DNA from: Bifidobacterium sp. ESL0690 | GTDB lineage: Bacteria > Actinomycetota > Actinomycetes > Actinomycetales > Bifidobacteriaceae | Length of the DNA stretch: 64,000 nt | Direction: 5' to 3' | Assembly (NCBI RefSeq): GCF_029392315.1 | Contig: NZ_CP113939.1 | Coordinates: forward strand, 1,736,001 to 1,800,000 | The notes under the pieces: model-generated | Databases searched by the model: none | Told to the model about the DNA's origin: nothing | What the model saw: the letters and a program-made list of their open reading frames with translations, nothing else | Part shown: positions 7,707 through 17,344 of the stretch, piece after piece | Numbering within the stretch: the first letter of the stretch is position 1 | How the letters are laid out: every line of letters starts with the position of its first letter | Translations under genes and position numbers: made by a program

Positions 7707-10700
7707 CTATTCATGCTCGAGTTTTTGGCTCACTACTGCAGTGACACCGTCGGAGCGCATCGTGACGCCGTAGAGGGCGTCGGCGATGGCCATGGTGCGT
7801 TGCTGGTGGGTGATGATGATGAGCTGGGCGTGCTTGCGCAGGTCGTTGAACGCGTTAATCAGGCGGGTCAGGTTGATGTCGTCGAGCGCGGCTTCCACCT
7901 CGTCCATCACGTAGAACGGGCTTGGGCGCGCGGTGAAGATGGCGAAGAGTAGCGCTAGGGCCGTGAGGCTACGTTCGCCACCGGACAGCAGACTCAGCTG
8001 CTTGACACGCTTGCCTGCCGGGCTCGCCTCAACGATAACGCCAGTGGTCAGTAAATCGTCCGGGTTCTCGAGACGCAAGCGTCCCTTGCCGCCCGGGAAG
8101 AGTGTCGCAAAGACCTTTTCAAACGCAGCAGCCGTATCGTCGAAGGCGTTCTTGAATACTTCGATCATCGTGTGGTCGAGGTCCTTGATGAGTTTCAGCA
8201 GGTCATCGCGACTCTTGGCAACATCGTTGCGCTGATCGTTCAGATACTGGTTGCGCGTTTCGAGTGCGTCGAACTCCTCGGCTGCCAACGGGTTAATCTT
8301 GCCCAGCGCCTTAAGATCACGTTCGGCTTTCTGCAGACGCTTCTGCTGCTCGGCACGAACGTACGGCACCATCTGGTAATGTTCGGCGTCAATTGGGGCA
8401 TCTTGGTTTGAATCGTTGTAGCCGTCAGCGTTAGACGCCTCATCATCTGAATCACTTTGGTTATCGATGTCAGATACATCCTCGCTTGAATCACGATAAC
8501 CGTCGAAACCAGACACATTCCCTGAATGGCCCACGGTCTCGCCATTATCAGCGCTATCCGTTACAACTGTTGGCATTTCAGCATTTTCAACAACAGACTG
8601 TGCACGCGAAGCAGAATCATCGTGATTATTACTAGATGTATTACTTCTTGCGCTTTCAACATTAGAGCCATTTTCTTCGCCACTGCTTGCCAGCAGAATC
8701 GGATGGCCTTCGTCGTCAAGCACCGGAACCAGCTTGTCCGGACCGTATTCACTGACCAACGCCTCTAGATCCATGCCCAGCGTATCCGAGACCTTTTGCT
8801 CAATCTGACCATATTGCGCGGCCAAGCGCTCACGGTTCACATCGAGTTCGTGTTCACGTTGCTGCAGGGCGGCCACTTTTGGCTCAGCCTCATCGCGCTG
8901 CGCACGCAGTTGCTTCAGCTCAGCATCATGACTCGAAGCGGCCTTGGAAAGCTCATCGCGCTTGGCGACCACAGTCTTGAGTTCGGCAGCAACCAACGTA
9001 GCCATGCCTCTTGCATCGGCGGCAATCTGCTGGTCATGCGTCTGCTGACGTTCGCGCTTTTCGTTGAGCGCCTTCATTTTTGCGCGCCTCGCGACGGCTT
9101 CGCTTGACTGATCGTGGAGCAGACCGGCCTGCCGCACCAACGAATCAGCCTTACGAGTGGCATCGTTCCAGACAATCTTCGCCGAAACTTCCTGCTCACG
9201 AGCCTTGTCGAGCGTAGTCTCCAGTTCATGGACGCGCTTGTCCAGATCTTCGAAGTCCTCGTTTTCAGTGTTGGAATGTTCCGCGGTTTCCAGCGCCTGA
9301 CTCAAGTCCTCAAGCTTGAGCTGATGCGTCTGCCGGTCATCATCCGTCTGCTTGATTTTCTCATCAAGCCCGTTCAACTGCCGATTGAGCTGCTTAACCC
9401 GTTCCTCGATATTCTTGAGATTCTTACGCGCCTGATCGGCCCTGACCTTGGCTTGGATGCGCTGCTGCGATTGCTTGTCAACCTCAAGACGAGCCTTGTC
9501 ACGAGCCTCTTGCGCCGCCTCGATTTTCGGCTGTATAGCATCCGCTTCACTTTGAAGTTTTTTGGCTTCCGCAGCCGCTTTATCACGTCGTGCAGCCAGC
9601 GACAAATCACTCTGCGAGCGCGACGAACCACCGATGGCGCCCACAGCATTGACCACTTCGCCGGATTTGGTGACGGCCTGACTGAACCGTTTGCCTTCCA
9701 CGGCTTCCAGCGCAGTATTCATATCAGGAACAGCGGCTACATCATCCAGCAAAAGCCGAACGGCACGCACAACATTAGCGGCAAAATCAGTGTCTTTGGC
9801 GGAATCATTGGCACCTACCAAAGTCGAAGCACAACGAACCGGATATCGGCTGTCTTTTTCGTTGGTATTTTGAGTTTCTGCGTCATCACCAACACTTCCT
9901 TCAAGCGGATGCAATACAACCGCCTGCCCGAGCTTGCCTTCGCTGGCCCGACGCAACGCCTCAACCATATTGGATTTGCCCGGCACCACGATGGCACTGG
10001 CGAACTGATCGAGCGCGTGGGCGATGGCCTCTTCCCAGCCATCCTCAACGTGGATGAAGTCGGCAAGCCTGCCCAACGCGGCCACGGCGTCATCCCGCTC
10101 CAGTTCGCCGGAAGCGTTACGACTTTCCAACGTCTCATTCAACGCATCGGCCTTGGCCTTGAGCGCCGTCACCTTGGCGGTCGTGGCCCTAAGCTGCTCC
10201 TGCAAGGCGTCAAGCTCTTCCTGACGCTGCTGCATCGCGGTTTTCGCGGCCTCAAGCTCCGCGGCGCTGTCTTCTTCACCAGCGTTCTGAGTTTCGGTTT
10301 CAAGGGCATCACGCTGGGCCGTAGCCTCGTCACGCTGTTTGGCAATGGCTTCGCGCTGCCCGTTGAAATCCTTGGCACGGCTTTGCGCCAGTTCGATGGC
10401 CGATTCCTCGCGCGTCTTGAGCTCACGCAGATTGGCGACTTTCGAAGTGTGCTCCTGCGCGGCCTTACGCAGTTCCGTCAAGGTCTGGCGGGCTGCGGCG
10501 AGCTGTTTTTCATTGCCGGCGCGAGATTCCGTGGCCTTGTCATACGCAATGCGCATGTCGGAAACGTTCTTTTTCTGGGCTTCAGCCTGTCCGTCCAGTT
10601 CCTTGGCACGGGATTCGAGAATATCCGGATCCTCACCGAAGTTCGTAATCATCTGGCCGGCGAGGGAACGTGCGCGCTCGTCAGCAAGCGAGGCCAGCGA

Positions 10701-11603
10701 ACGGAACCGTTCCTCAATGCTTGAGAGCTCATGCCATGTCTCGTTGATTTTCTCCATGGCCGGGCTGGACTCGGAACTCAGCGCCTCGACCTGCTCGATA
10801 TGCACCTTGACTTTCGCCAAATCTCGCTGCGCGGTTTCCAGCTCGCGCCGCACGTCGCCCAAATCGTTGCGCAGTTTAGCACGACTTTCCATGGATTTTT
10901 GAGCATCTTCAGCGAAAATCCTAGACTGCGCGTCTCGCAGGGAAATCTGAATACTTGCCGCACGCCGCGAAATCTTGGCTTGCCGTCCGAGCGGCCCCAG
11001 CTGCCGACGAATCTCGTGCAGCAGATCGTCAGTGCGGGCAAGGTTCGCCTCGGTGTTCTTGAGCTTGCGTATCGCACGTTCCTTGCGCTTGCGATGTTTC
11101 AGAATCCCCGCGGCCTCTTCGATAAAGGCGCGGTGCCCGGCTGGGTCGGCCTTCAAAATCTCGTCAAGCCTCCCCTGCCCGACGATGACGTGCATCTGCT
11201 GCCCCAGGCCTGTGTCGCTTAAAAGCTCCTGAATGTCGAGCAGACGGCAGGCCGAGCCGTTGATGGCGTATTCGGAGCCGCCATTGCGGTAGATGGTGCG
11301 GCTGATGGTGACTTCCGTGTAATCGATGTCAAGCGTGCCGTCAGTATTGTCGATGGTAAGGCTCACCTGCGCGCGCCCCAGCGGCGGACGCGAGGAAGTG
11401 CCGGCAAAAATCACATCTTCCATCGAGGTACCACGCAGGTTTTTGGCACCCTGCTCCCCCATCACCCACGTCAGCGCGTCGACGATATTGGATTTGCCGG
11501 AACCGTTCGGCCCCACCACGGCCGTAATGCCCGGCTCAAAGCGCAAAGTGGTAGCGGAGGCAAAGGACTTGAATCCCTTGAGCGTCAGTTCCTTCAAATA
11601 CAT
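7707..11603 (-). CDS. smc: Chromosome segregation protein SMC
   Basis: A 1298-residue SMC ATPase that organises and compacts the chromosome with ScpA and ScpB. The N-terminal head has the Walker A motif GPNGSGKSN at about 32-40. Two long coiled-coil arms flank a hinge at about residues 500-650. The C-terminal head has the signature LLSGGERSLTALALLF and Walker B FYVMDEVEAALDD. The C-terminal coiled coil is interrupted at about residues 971-1068 by an acidic, Ser/Asn/Asp-rich low-complexity segment (nucleotides about 8398-8690) that is locally lower in GC than its surroundings. Bacterial SMC proteins are usually near 1180 residues, so this insertion accounts for much of the extra length. Confidence 0.95.
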   Translation of the reverse strand: MYLKELTLKGFKSFASATTLRFEPGITAVVGPNGSGKSNIVDALTWVMGEQGAKNLRGTSMEDVIFAGTSSRPPLGRAQVSLTIDNTDGTLDIDYTEVTISRTIYRNGGSEYAINGSACRLLDIQELLSDTGLGQQMHVIVGQGRLDEILKADPAGHRAFIEEAAGILKHRKRKERAIRKLKNTEANLARTDDLLHEIRRQLGPLGRQAKISRRAASIQISLRDAQSRIFAEDAQKSMESRAKLRNDLGDVRRELETAQRDLAKVKVHIEQVEALSSESSPAMEKINETWHELSSIEERFRSLASLADERARSLAGQMITNFGEDPDILESRAKELDGQAEAQKKNVSDMRIAYDKATESRAGNEKQLAAARQTLTELRKAAQEHTSKVANLRELKTREESAIELAQSRAKDFNGQREAIAKQRDEATAQRDALETETQNAGEEDSAAELEAAKTAMQQRQEELDALQEQLRATTAKVTALKAKADALNETLESRNASGELERDDAVAALGRLADFIHVEDGWEEAIAHALDQFASAIVVPGKSNMVEALRRASEGKLGQAVVLHPLEGSVGDDAETQNTNEKDSRYPVRCASTLVGANDSAKDTDFAANVVRAVRLLLDDVAAVPDMNTALEAVEGKRFSQAVTKSGEVVNAVGAIGGSSRSQSDLSLAARRDKAAAEAKKLQSEADAIQPKIEAAQEARDKARLEVDKQSQQRIQAKVRADQARKNLKNIEERVKQLNRQLNGLDEKIKQTDDDRQTHQLKLEDLSQALETAEHSNTENEDFEDLDKRVHELETTLDKAREQEVSAKIVWNDATRKADSLVRQAGLLHDQSSEAVARRAKMKALNEKRERQQTHDQQIAADARGMATLVAAELKTVVAKRDELSKAASSHDAELKQLRAQRDEAEPKVAALQQREHELDVNRERLAAQYGQIEQKVSDTLGMDLEALVSEYGPDKLVPVLDDEGHPILLASSGEENGSNVESARSNTSSNNHDDSASRAQSVVENAEMPTVVTDSADNGETVGHSGNVSGFDGYRDSSEDVSDIDNQSDSDDEASNADGYNDSNQDAPIDAEHYQMVPYVRAEQQKRLQKAERDLKALGKINPLAAEEFDALETRNQYLNDQRNDVAKSRDDLLKLIKDLDHTMIEVFKNAFDDTAAAFEKVFATLFPGGKGRLRLENPDDLLTTGVIVEASPAGKRVKQLSLLSGGERSLTALALLFAIFTARPSPFYVMDEVEAALDDINLTRLINAFNDLRKHAQLIIITHQQRTMAIADALYGVTMRSDGVTAVVSQKLEHE

Positions 11604-11731
11604 GGATTATTGACTTCCTCTGTTTCCCGCTTACCCTTGAGCGTCGTTGTACGACGTTTTCGCTATCTTCAGCTATCTTACCGTTTAGGGCAACCCAACA
11701 AATCAAGCAGGATTGCCGGAGCTATATCACC

Positions 11732-13351
11732 TCAGTCGTTGTCTTTGTCGCCATTCTGTTTGCGACGAAGCTGCTCGGCGGTGTTGCCGGGCTCAGGCTC
11801 GCCTTCAAAGGGAACCTGCTTGACGCCGAAATCGCCGAACGCGTCGCCGAAGACCTCGGAGACGATGTCTTCATCTTCGTCTTTGGCGTTCTCAGTTTCG
11901 GTATCGTCCTTATTCTTGTCCGTAGCCTTGCCGGACACACGCTGCGCCTTGGGTAGCGCCAGTTCGGGATTCTTCTTTTCCATCAGCAGTGTGCGGGCAT
12001 CGCCGGCGGTGACGAAGCTGCCGCAGATGAGCACGCCGTGGCCATAGCCGACGCCCAGCTCGTCGTCGGCATCCACCATGTTGACGGCCTCCTGGATGGC
12101 GTCGGGAAGGTTGTCGATGCGGGTGACGCGGTCACGGCCGAAGACGCCAACGGCGATCTTTTCAAGTTCCTCGGCTGGCATCACGCGATCTCGCCACGAG
12201 TTTTCGGTGACGATGATATGGCTCAGGATCGGCTCCAGCGTACCGAGGTATTCCTCGACCTGTTTGTCCTTCATCATGGCGACCACGCCGACCAGCTGCT
12301 CGAAGTTGTAGTTTTCTTCGAGAGCTGCACGCAGCGATTCGGCGGCGTTGACGTTGTGGCCGCCGTCGACGATGATGGTCGGCGAAGTACGCACCTGCTC
12401 GATGCGTCCGGGAATCTTGACCCCGCCCAATGCCTCGGCCACCACGTCCTGCGTGAGCTGTCCGTTGACCGGCATGACGACCTCGGCCGCCGCGAGCGCT
12501 GCCAGGGCATTGTGCGCCTGATGCTCGCCGAACTTGGCGACCGGAATGTCCTCGTAGGTGCCGTTCGGCGTACGGAACGTGACCAGCTGGCCACCGACCG
12601 CGGGCTGACGGGAGACGACTTCCATCTCCTCGCCGTCACGAATCAACGTGGCATGCTCGGCCACCGCCGCCTGCTCCAAAATCGGCATGACCTCGGCCTC
12701 ATGCGGCTGCGCACCAATGATGGCTGTGGATTCGTGCTTGATGATGCCGGCCTTCTCAGTGGCGATCTTCTCGACCGTGTCCCCCAGCCATTGCATGTGG
12801 TCCATATCGACCGGCCCAATGACCGCGGCATCGCCGTTGAGTGCGTTGGTGGCGTCCCACTTGCCACCCATACCGACCTCGAAAATGGCCACGTCAACGG
12901 GTGCGTCAGCGAATTTCCAGACGGCCATCGCCGTCAGAATCTCGAAATAGCTCATCGGCGCCTTGCCGTCGGCCTCCATCTTGTGGTCGACCAGCGCGAC
13001 GAAATCCTTGATCTGCATCCATGTGTCGATGAAATCGTCGTCGGAAAGCTGCTGGCCATCCACGGCGATGCGCTCGTTGATCTTCTGAAGATGCGGCGAA
13101 GTGTAAAGGCCCGTGCGCATACCGTAGGCTCGGCAGATGGCCTCGGCCATACGGGCGGTGGAGCCTTTGCCGTTGGTACCGGTGATATGGATGATACGGA
13201 ACGTATCTTCCGGGTGTCCCAAGAGGTCAAGCATCAGGTCCATGACTTCGAGGTCGTGACCCAGCTCCTCGTGCGTGGTGCGCCGGCTCATGATCTCGCG
13301 CTCGACCTCGCGAATGGTGACCCCATTGGTTTTCGGATGCTCGAATGACAT
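11732..13351 (-). CDS. folC: Bifunctional folylpolyglutamate / dihydrofolate synthase
   Basis: A cytoplasmic Mur-ligase-fold enzyme that adds glutamate to dihydropteroate and folates. The ATP loop ITGTNGKGSTARM lies near residue 55, followed by LYTSPHLQKINERI, typical of FolC. The chosen ATG at 13351 (MSFEHPKTNGV) has a GAGG ribosome-binding site; an in-frame start 15 codons earlier lacks one. The last 75 or so residues after the ligase domain form a highly charged acidic tail (rich in D, E, K, N) not needed for the fold. Downstream, in the same direction, lies smc after a 128-base gap. The gene is divergent from the aminopeptidase gene. Confidence 0.9.
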   Translation of the reverse strand: MSFEHPKTNGVTIREVEREIMSRRTTHEELGHDLEVMDLMLDLLGHPEDTFRIIHITGTNGKGSTARMAEAICRAYGMRTGLYTSPHLQKINERIAVDGQQLSDDDFIDTWMQIKDFVALVDHKMEADGKAPMSYFEILTAMAVWKFADAPVDVAIFEVGMGGKWDATNALNGDAAVIGPVDMDHMQWLGDTVEKIATEKAGIIKHESTAIIGAQPHEAEVMPILEQAAVAEHATLIRDGEEMEVVSRQPAVGGQLVTFRTPNGTYEDIPVAKFGEHQAHNALAALAAAEVVMPVNGQLTQDVVAEALGGVKIPGRIEQVRTSPTIIVDGGHNVNAAESLRAALEENYNFEQLVGVVAMMKDKQVEEYLGTLEPILSHIIVTENSWRDRVMPAEELEKIAVGVFGRDRVTRIDNLPDAIQEAVNMVDADDELGVGYGHGVLICGSFVTAGDARTLLMEKKNPELALPKAQRVSGKATDKNKDDTETENAKDEDEDIVSEVFGDAFGDFGVKQVPFEGEPEPGNTAEQLRRKQNGDKDND

Positions 13352-13527
13352 AAGACCTCGTTTTGGCTTGATTCCCTTGGAAAATAGACATACCAATTGT
13401 ACGAAACGGCCTCGAAAGCGCTAAGCCGAACGGCGAATGACAAATGGCGTTCCTGAGATTCCCTTTCACTCGGACCGTACAGGTTATTAGAATGGCAATC
13501 GAGATTTCACTAATTAGGAGAACACGT

Positions 13528-15126
13528 ATGAGCGAAGTCATCACAGCAAACGATAAGGAATACGAGGCACAGGAAATGGCACAGGCGCCGGGAGCGGACC
13601 AACCGATGGAAGACAGGACGAACAACCGCACGTTGCGACCCACCACGTCCAAAAAATTCGCGGAATTCATGAAAACCGGCTGGGACAATCAGGAGCCGGA
13701 AATCGAGCCGCTGGAGTCCAGCAAGTTCATTCCCGCACGTCTCGAGGCGCTGGGCAAGCGTTTCCCTGGCGAGCGCATCGTCATTCCAGCCGGTACGCCC
13801 AAAGTGCGCAACAACGATGACGATTACGCGTTCCGCCCCAACACCGAGTTTTCGTATTACACAGGGCTTGGGCAGGATTACGAGGCCGGAGCGGTGCTCG
13901 TGCTGAACCCGGTCGATCCAGAAAGCGACGAGGCCAAGGCCGGCAAGACGCATACGCCGGAACTGTTTGTCGCCCCCCGCGCCGACAACAGCACCGAAGC
14001 CTATTACGTCGATGCCCATTACGGCGAGTACTGGGTCGGCCCGCGCGCAGGCCTGAAAGAGCTTAACGCGATGACCGGCATCGCCACCCACGATATCGCC
14101 CAGCTGCCCGATGCTTTGGGCAAGGATGTCGGCGCTGAGGCCGGCGCAGTGCGCATGCGCGTGGTTCGCCTGGCCGACCCGCAAATGACCGCAGAGGTCG
14201 AGAACGTGCGCGAAGCCAACGGTTTCCCCGACCCGGCTGCCAACGAAAAGGCCGATGACGAGCTGCAGGAGTTCGCCTCGACCGCCCGCATGGTTAAGGA
14301 TTCCTACGAAGTCGGCGAGATTCGCAAGGCCGTCGCCGCCACCAAGGACGGTTTCGACCGCATTTTGACTCGTCTGCCCGAAGCCGTCGGCAAGCCACGC
14401 AGCGAACGCATGCTGGAGGGCGAGTTCAACGCCGTTTCACGCGAGGAAGGCAACACCGTCGGTTACGACACCATCGTTGCTTCCGGCGAGCACGCGCCGA
14501 TCCTGCACTGGATGCGCAACACCGGCGTGGTCGGTCACGGCGAGATGCTGCTGATCGACGCCGGCATCGAGGTTGACAGCCTTTACACCGCCGACATCAC
14601 CCGCACCTTCCCGGTGGATGGCAAGTTTACGCCACTGCAGAAGAAGATCTATCAGGCGGTACTCGATAGCCAGCAGGCCGGCTTTGAAGCGGCCAGGCCG
14701 GGTGCCACCTATTCCGACATCCACCACGCCTGCATGCGCGTCGTCGCGCAAAAACTGCACGACTGGGGAATCCTCAAGGTTGACGTGGAGGAATCGCTTT
14801 CCCCCGAAGGCCAGCAGCACCGCCGTTGGCTTGCCTGCGGCGTCGCCCATCACCTCGGCCTCGACGTACACGACTGCGCGCAGGCACGTTATGAGTCCTA
14901 CCAGGGCGCGAAGATCACCCCGGGCATGGTCTTCACCATCGAGCCCGGCCTCTACTTCGCCAAGAACGACCTGCTGATTCCTCCGGAGATGCGCGGTATC
15001 GGCGTGCGTATCGAAGACGACGTCTTGATGACCGAAAACGGCCCGGAATGGATCTCCAAGGACATCCCGAAGCAGATCGACGACGTAGAAGAGTGGATGG
15101 CACAGCGCGCGGCTGCAAGGAAGTAA
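13528..15126 (+). CDS. pepP: Xaa-Pro aminopeptidase (M24 family)
   Basis: A cytoplasmic metallopeptidase of 532 residues that removes N-terminal residues preceding proline. It has the N-terminal aminopeptidase P domain (FRPNTEFSYYTGLGQDYEAG) and the C-terminal pita-bread catalytic domain. The five metal ligands are visible: Asp in LLIDAGIE, Asp in TADITRTF, His in HHLGLDVHD, Glu in TIEPGLYF and Glu in GVRIEDDVL. The start at 13528 is chosen because AGGAG stands seven bases before it; the in-frame upstream ATGs (13444, 13492) have none. The Nudix gene follows after 15 bases and is probably co-transcribed. Confidence 0.92.
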   Translation: MSEVITANDKEYEAQEMAQAPGADQPMEDRTNNRTLRPTTSKKFAEFMKTGWDNQEPEIEPLESSKFIPARLEALGKRFPGERIVIPAGTPKVRNNDDDYAFRPNTEFSYYTGLGQDYEAGAVLVLNPVDPESDEAKAGKTHTPELFVAPRADNSTEAYYVDAHYGEYWVGPRAGLKELNAMTGIATHDIAQLPDALGKDVGAEAGAVRMRVVRLADPQMTAEVENVREANGFPDPAANEKADDELQEFASTARMVKDSYEVGEIRKAVAATKDGFDRILTRLPEAVGKPRSERMLEGEFNAVSREEGNTVGYDTIVASGEHAPILHWMRNTGVVGHGEMLLIDAGIEVDSLYTADITRTFPVDGKFTPLQKKIYQAVLDSQQAGFEAARPGATYSDIHHACMRVVAQKLHDWGILKVDVEESLSPEGQQHRRWLACGVAHHLGLDVHDCAQARYESYQGAKITPGMVFTIEPGLYFAKNDLLIPPEMRGIGVRIEDDVLMTENGPEWISKDIPKQIDDVEEWMAQRAAARK

Positions 15127-15141
15127 TAGCAAGGAATATTC

Positions 15142-15663
15142 ATGACTACACCATCGTTCATTTTGAATCTGCGCAAGAAAATCGGGCACGAACTGCTCTG
15201 GCTCAATGGAGTTACCGGGCTCGTAGAGGATTCGCAGGGACGAATTTTGCTTGGGCAACGAGCGGATACCGGCGAATGGGCGATGGTATACGGCATCAAC
15301 GAACCCGGCGAACAGCCTGCCGACACCGTGGTGCGTGAAATCAAGGAGGAGACCGGCGTCGACGCCGAAGTCACCGACCTGGTGGCCGTCGTTTCGTCGT
15401 CCGAAATCATCACTTATGATAACGGCGACCGCACGCAGTATATGGACCATTCCTTCTTGTGCCGGCTCAAGCCAGGAGGTAACGCCGATCCGTTTGTCGG
15501 CGACGACGAAAGCCTCAAGGTCGGCTGGTTCTCATGCAACGCCCTGCCCCAGCCGCTCGCCAAGAGTACCGTCGAACGTCTCAAGATTTTCGACGAATAC
15601 CTACACAACAAGGCCACCGGCGATGCTCATGCCCTCTTCATGACCGACGGAAAGCTTTACTGA
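15142..15663 (+). CDS. Nudix hydrolase
   Basis: A 173-residue pyrophosphohydrolase acting on a nucleoside diphosphate linked to another group. The complete 23-residue Nudix box runs from about residue 53 to 75: Gly, five residues, Glu, seven residues, then REIKEETGV. The product is probably a housecleaning or (d)NTP/ADP-sugar hydrolase, but the substrate cannot be assigned. The AAGGA ribosome-binding site is well placed. It follows pepP by 15 bases. Confidence 0.88.
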   Translation: MTTPSFILNLRKKIGHELLWLNGVTGLVEDSQGRILLGQRADTGEWAMVYGINEPGEQPADTVVREIKEETGVDAEVTDLVAVVSSSEIITYDNGDRTQYMDHSFLCRLKPGGNADPFVGDDESLKVGWFSCNALPQPLAKSTVERLKIFDEYLHNKATGDAHALFMTDGKLY

Positions 15664-15881
15664 CCACAGAGGTCAATAGCGCCTTCAGCCACGATGATCC
15701 TAACTGCTGTACCGGTACCTCAGCGTGAAACACCAATCAGTTAGATTTTCGTTTCACATAACCTTCTTCACAATCGGATTTGCAGTTTTGCGTTAACCTC
15801 GTTAATATATGAAGTCAGTTCATCAATGTGGAATCGCATAACGACGATTGCAGATGCAGGAATGGCCCGAGGAGGTGTCAG

Positions 15882-17216
15882 ATGCGCGAAAGCAGCGAAC
15901 CATTGACACCCCCGTCTGCAGCACAAACCTTCTCCAACGATCATCTGGCCCCTTCTACTCCGGACTTTTCGGACAGCCCAAGCCATGCCAACGCGCCGCA
16001 ATCCGTCGTCTCCGAACGCAACCGCTCACGAACCTTGTGGCATCTCTATCACTACGGCATTTCCTCACGAGCACAAATCGCCAAAGCATTGAGCCTCACC
16101 CCCGCCGCCATCACGAAAATCACCGCGCGGCTTATCGATGCCGGCATCGTCAGCGAAACCGGCGATATGAAAGGCAGCAAACGCCGGCGGTCGATCGGAC
16201 TGAAAATCGATACCACACGTTTCCATTTCATCGGCGTCAAATTTGCGCGCAGCCTTGTGCAAATCGGCGTTTTCGACCTCAACGGCAAGCGTTTGAGCCT
16301 CGAAGACATGCCACGCGTCAGCGATGACACTATAGACGCCGCCATCGCAGCCACACACAAAACCATTGATTCGCTGCTGAGCTCCGACCCCGATATCGTC
16401 GCCATCGGCATGGCGGTTCCAGGTCCGTATCTGCACGGCACCGGTTACGCCGCGCTGGTTTCCAGCATGCCGCACTGGCGCAATATCAACTTCCAGAAGG
16501 AATTCGGACAGGATTGTCCCGTTCCCGTTTTTATCGAACAGGACGCCCGTGCCGGGGCTCTGGCGCAACGGCTTTTCGGCGGACTCGACGATGCCGGAAG
16601 TCTGGCTTACTTCCTGCTCGGCGAAGGTGTCGGCCTCGGAGTCATCGAAAACGGCAGGCTGATCTACGGCAATCTCGGTGCCTCCACGGAACTCGGCCAC
16701 GTTTCCATCGACGCGGTCAACGGCAAGAAATGCGAATGCGGCAATGTCGGATGTCTTGAATGCTACTGTTCCGCAGGCGCGATTCATGAACAGATCGACA
16801 GGCTCGGCATTATCAAAAATTCTGGGTCGATGACTCATATCGAAGCTTGCCAAGCATTGTTCGAACTTGCCGAAAAACAAAACGACGATGCCGAACGAAT
16901 CGCAAAAGCCCGCCATCTGGTCGCCGACATCGGCCGTTACGTGGGCTTCGGGTGCGTCACCATCTGCAACGCCTTCAATCCGCGTCGCATCGTCTTGGGC
17001 GATATCGGAGCGCTCGGCGGACAACGGCTGCTCGACGCAGCGCAGGCCGTGGTCAATGAACGGGTCATCCCCGAAATCGCGCAATCCACCGAAATCACCC
17101 TTTCCAGCCTTCCCACCGACGCGGCCGTGCTCGGCGCTGCCGCCACGGCCATCACCCAATTTTTGGATCGTCCTTCCTATTTCCGCGCCGCCCATCCGCC
17201 AGGAAACACCGGTTGA
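15882..17216 (+). CDS. ROK family transcriptional regulator
   Basis: A NagC/Mlc-like repressor of 444 residues. The N-terminal winged helix-turn-helix is at about residues 45-95 (ISSRAQIAKALSLTPAAITK), and the ROK sugar-binding domain follows with the zinc site CECGNVGCLEC near 285. The ATG at 15882 is preceded by GAGGAGGTG, the strongest ribosome-binding site in the area; an upstream GTG at 15828 has none. The first 40 residues are Ser/Pro-rich. A PfkB-type fructokinase gene follows after 128 bases in the same direction, so its expression is the likely target. The effector sugar is unknown. Confidence 0.88.
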   Translation: MRESSEPLTPPSAAQTFSNDHLAPSTPDFSDSPSHANAPQSVVSERNRSRTLWHLYHYGISSRAQIAKALSLTPAAITKITARLIDAGIVSETGDMKGSKRRRSIGLKIDTTRFHFIGVKFARSLVQIGVFDLNGKRLSLEDMPRVSDDTIDAAIAATHKTIDSLLSSDPDIVAIGMAVPGPYLHGTGYAALVSSMPHWRNINFQKEFGQDCPVPVFIEQDARAGALAQRLFGGLDDAGSLAYFLLGEGVGLGVIENGRLIYGNLGASTELGHVSIDAVNGKKCECGNVGCLECYCSAGAIHEQIDRLGIIKNSGSMTHIEACQALFELAEKQNDDAERIAKARHLVADIGRYVGFGCVTICNAFNPRRIVLGDIGALGGQRLLDAAQAVVNERVIPEIAQSTEITLSSLPTDAAVLGAAATAITQFLDRPSYFRAAHPPGNTG

Positions 17217-17344
17217 AACGAGACAAAATGAAACGCAATAGAACCGAATCCGCAGTGAATGCATGAATCAAAACGGATAACGGAATAAAAATTCAAACAC
17301 TATAACTTAAAAATTTTATAAAAGATGTAAGAAAGGATCATATT

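Noticed and set aside
9114..10724. A 536-codon open frame on the plus strand opposite smc
   Set aside because: It lies wholly antisense to a clear SMC coiled coil, has no ribosome-binding site and shows no known domain. Such frames arise from codon bias in GC-rich coding DNA.
12038..13348. A 436-codon open frame opposite folC
   Set aside because: Same reason: antisense to a conserved Mur-ligase-fold enzyme and without its own motifs.
15664..15881. Short antisense gene upstream of the ROK regulator
   Set aside because: No motif or start signal; the segment behaves as a promoter region.
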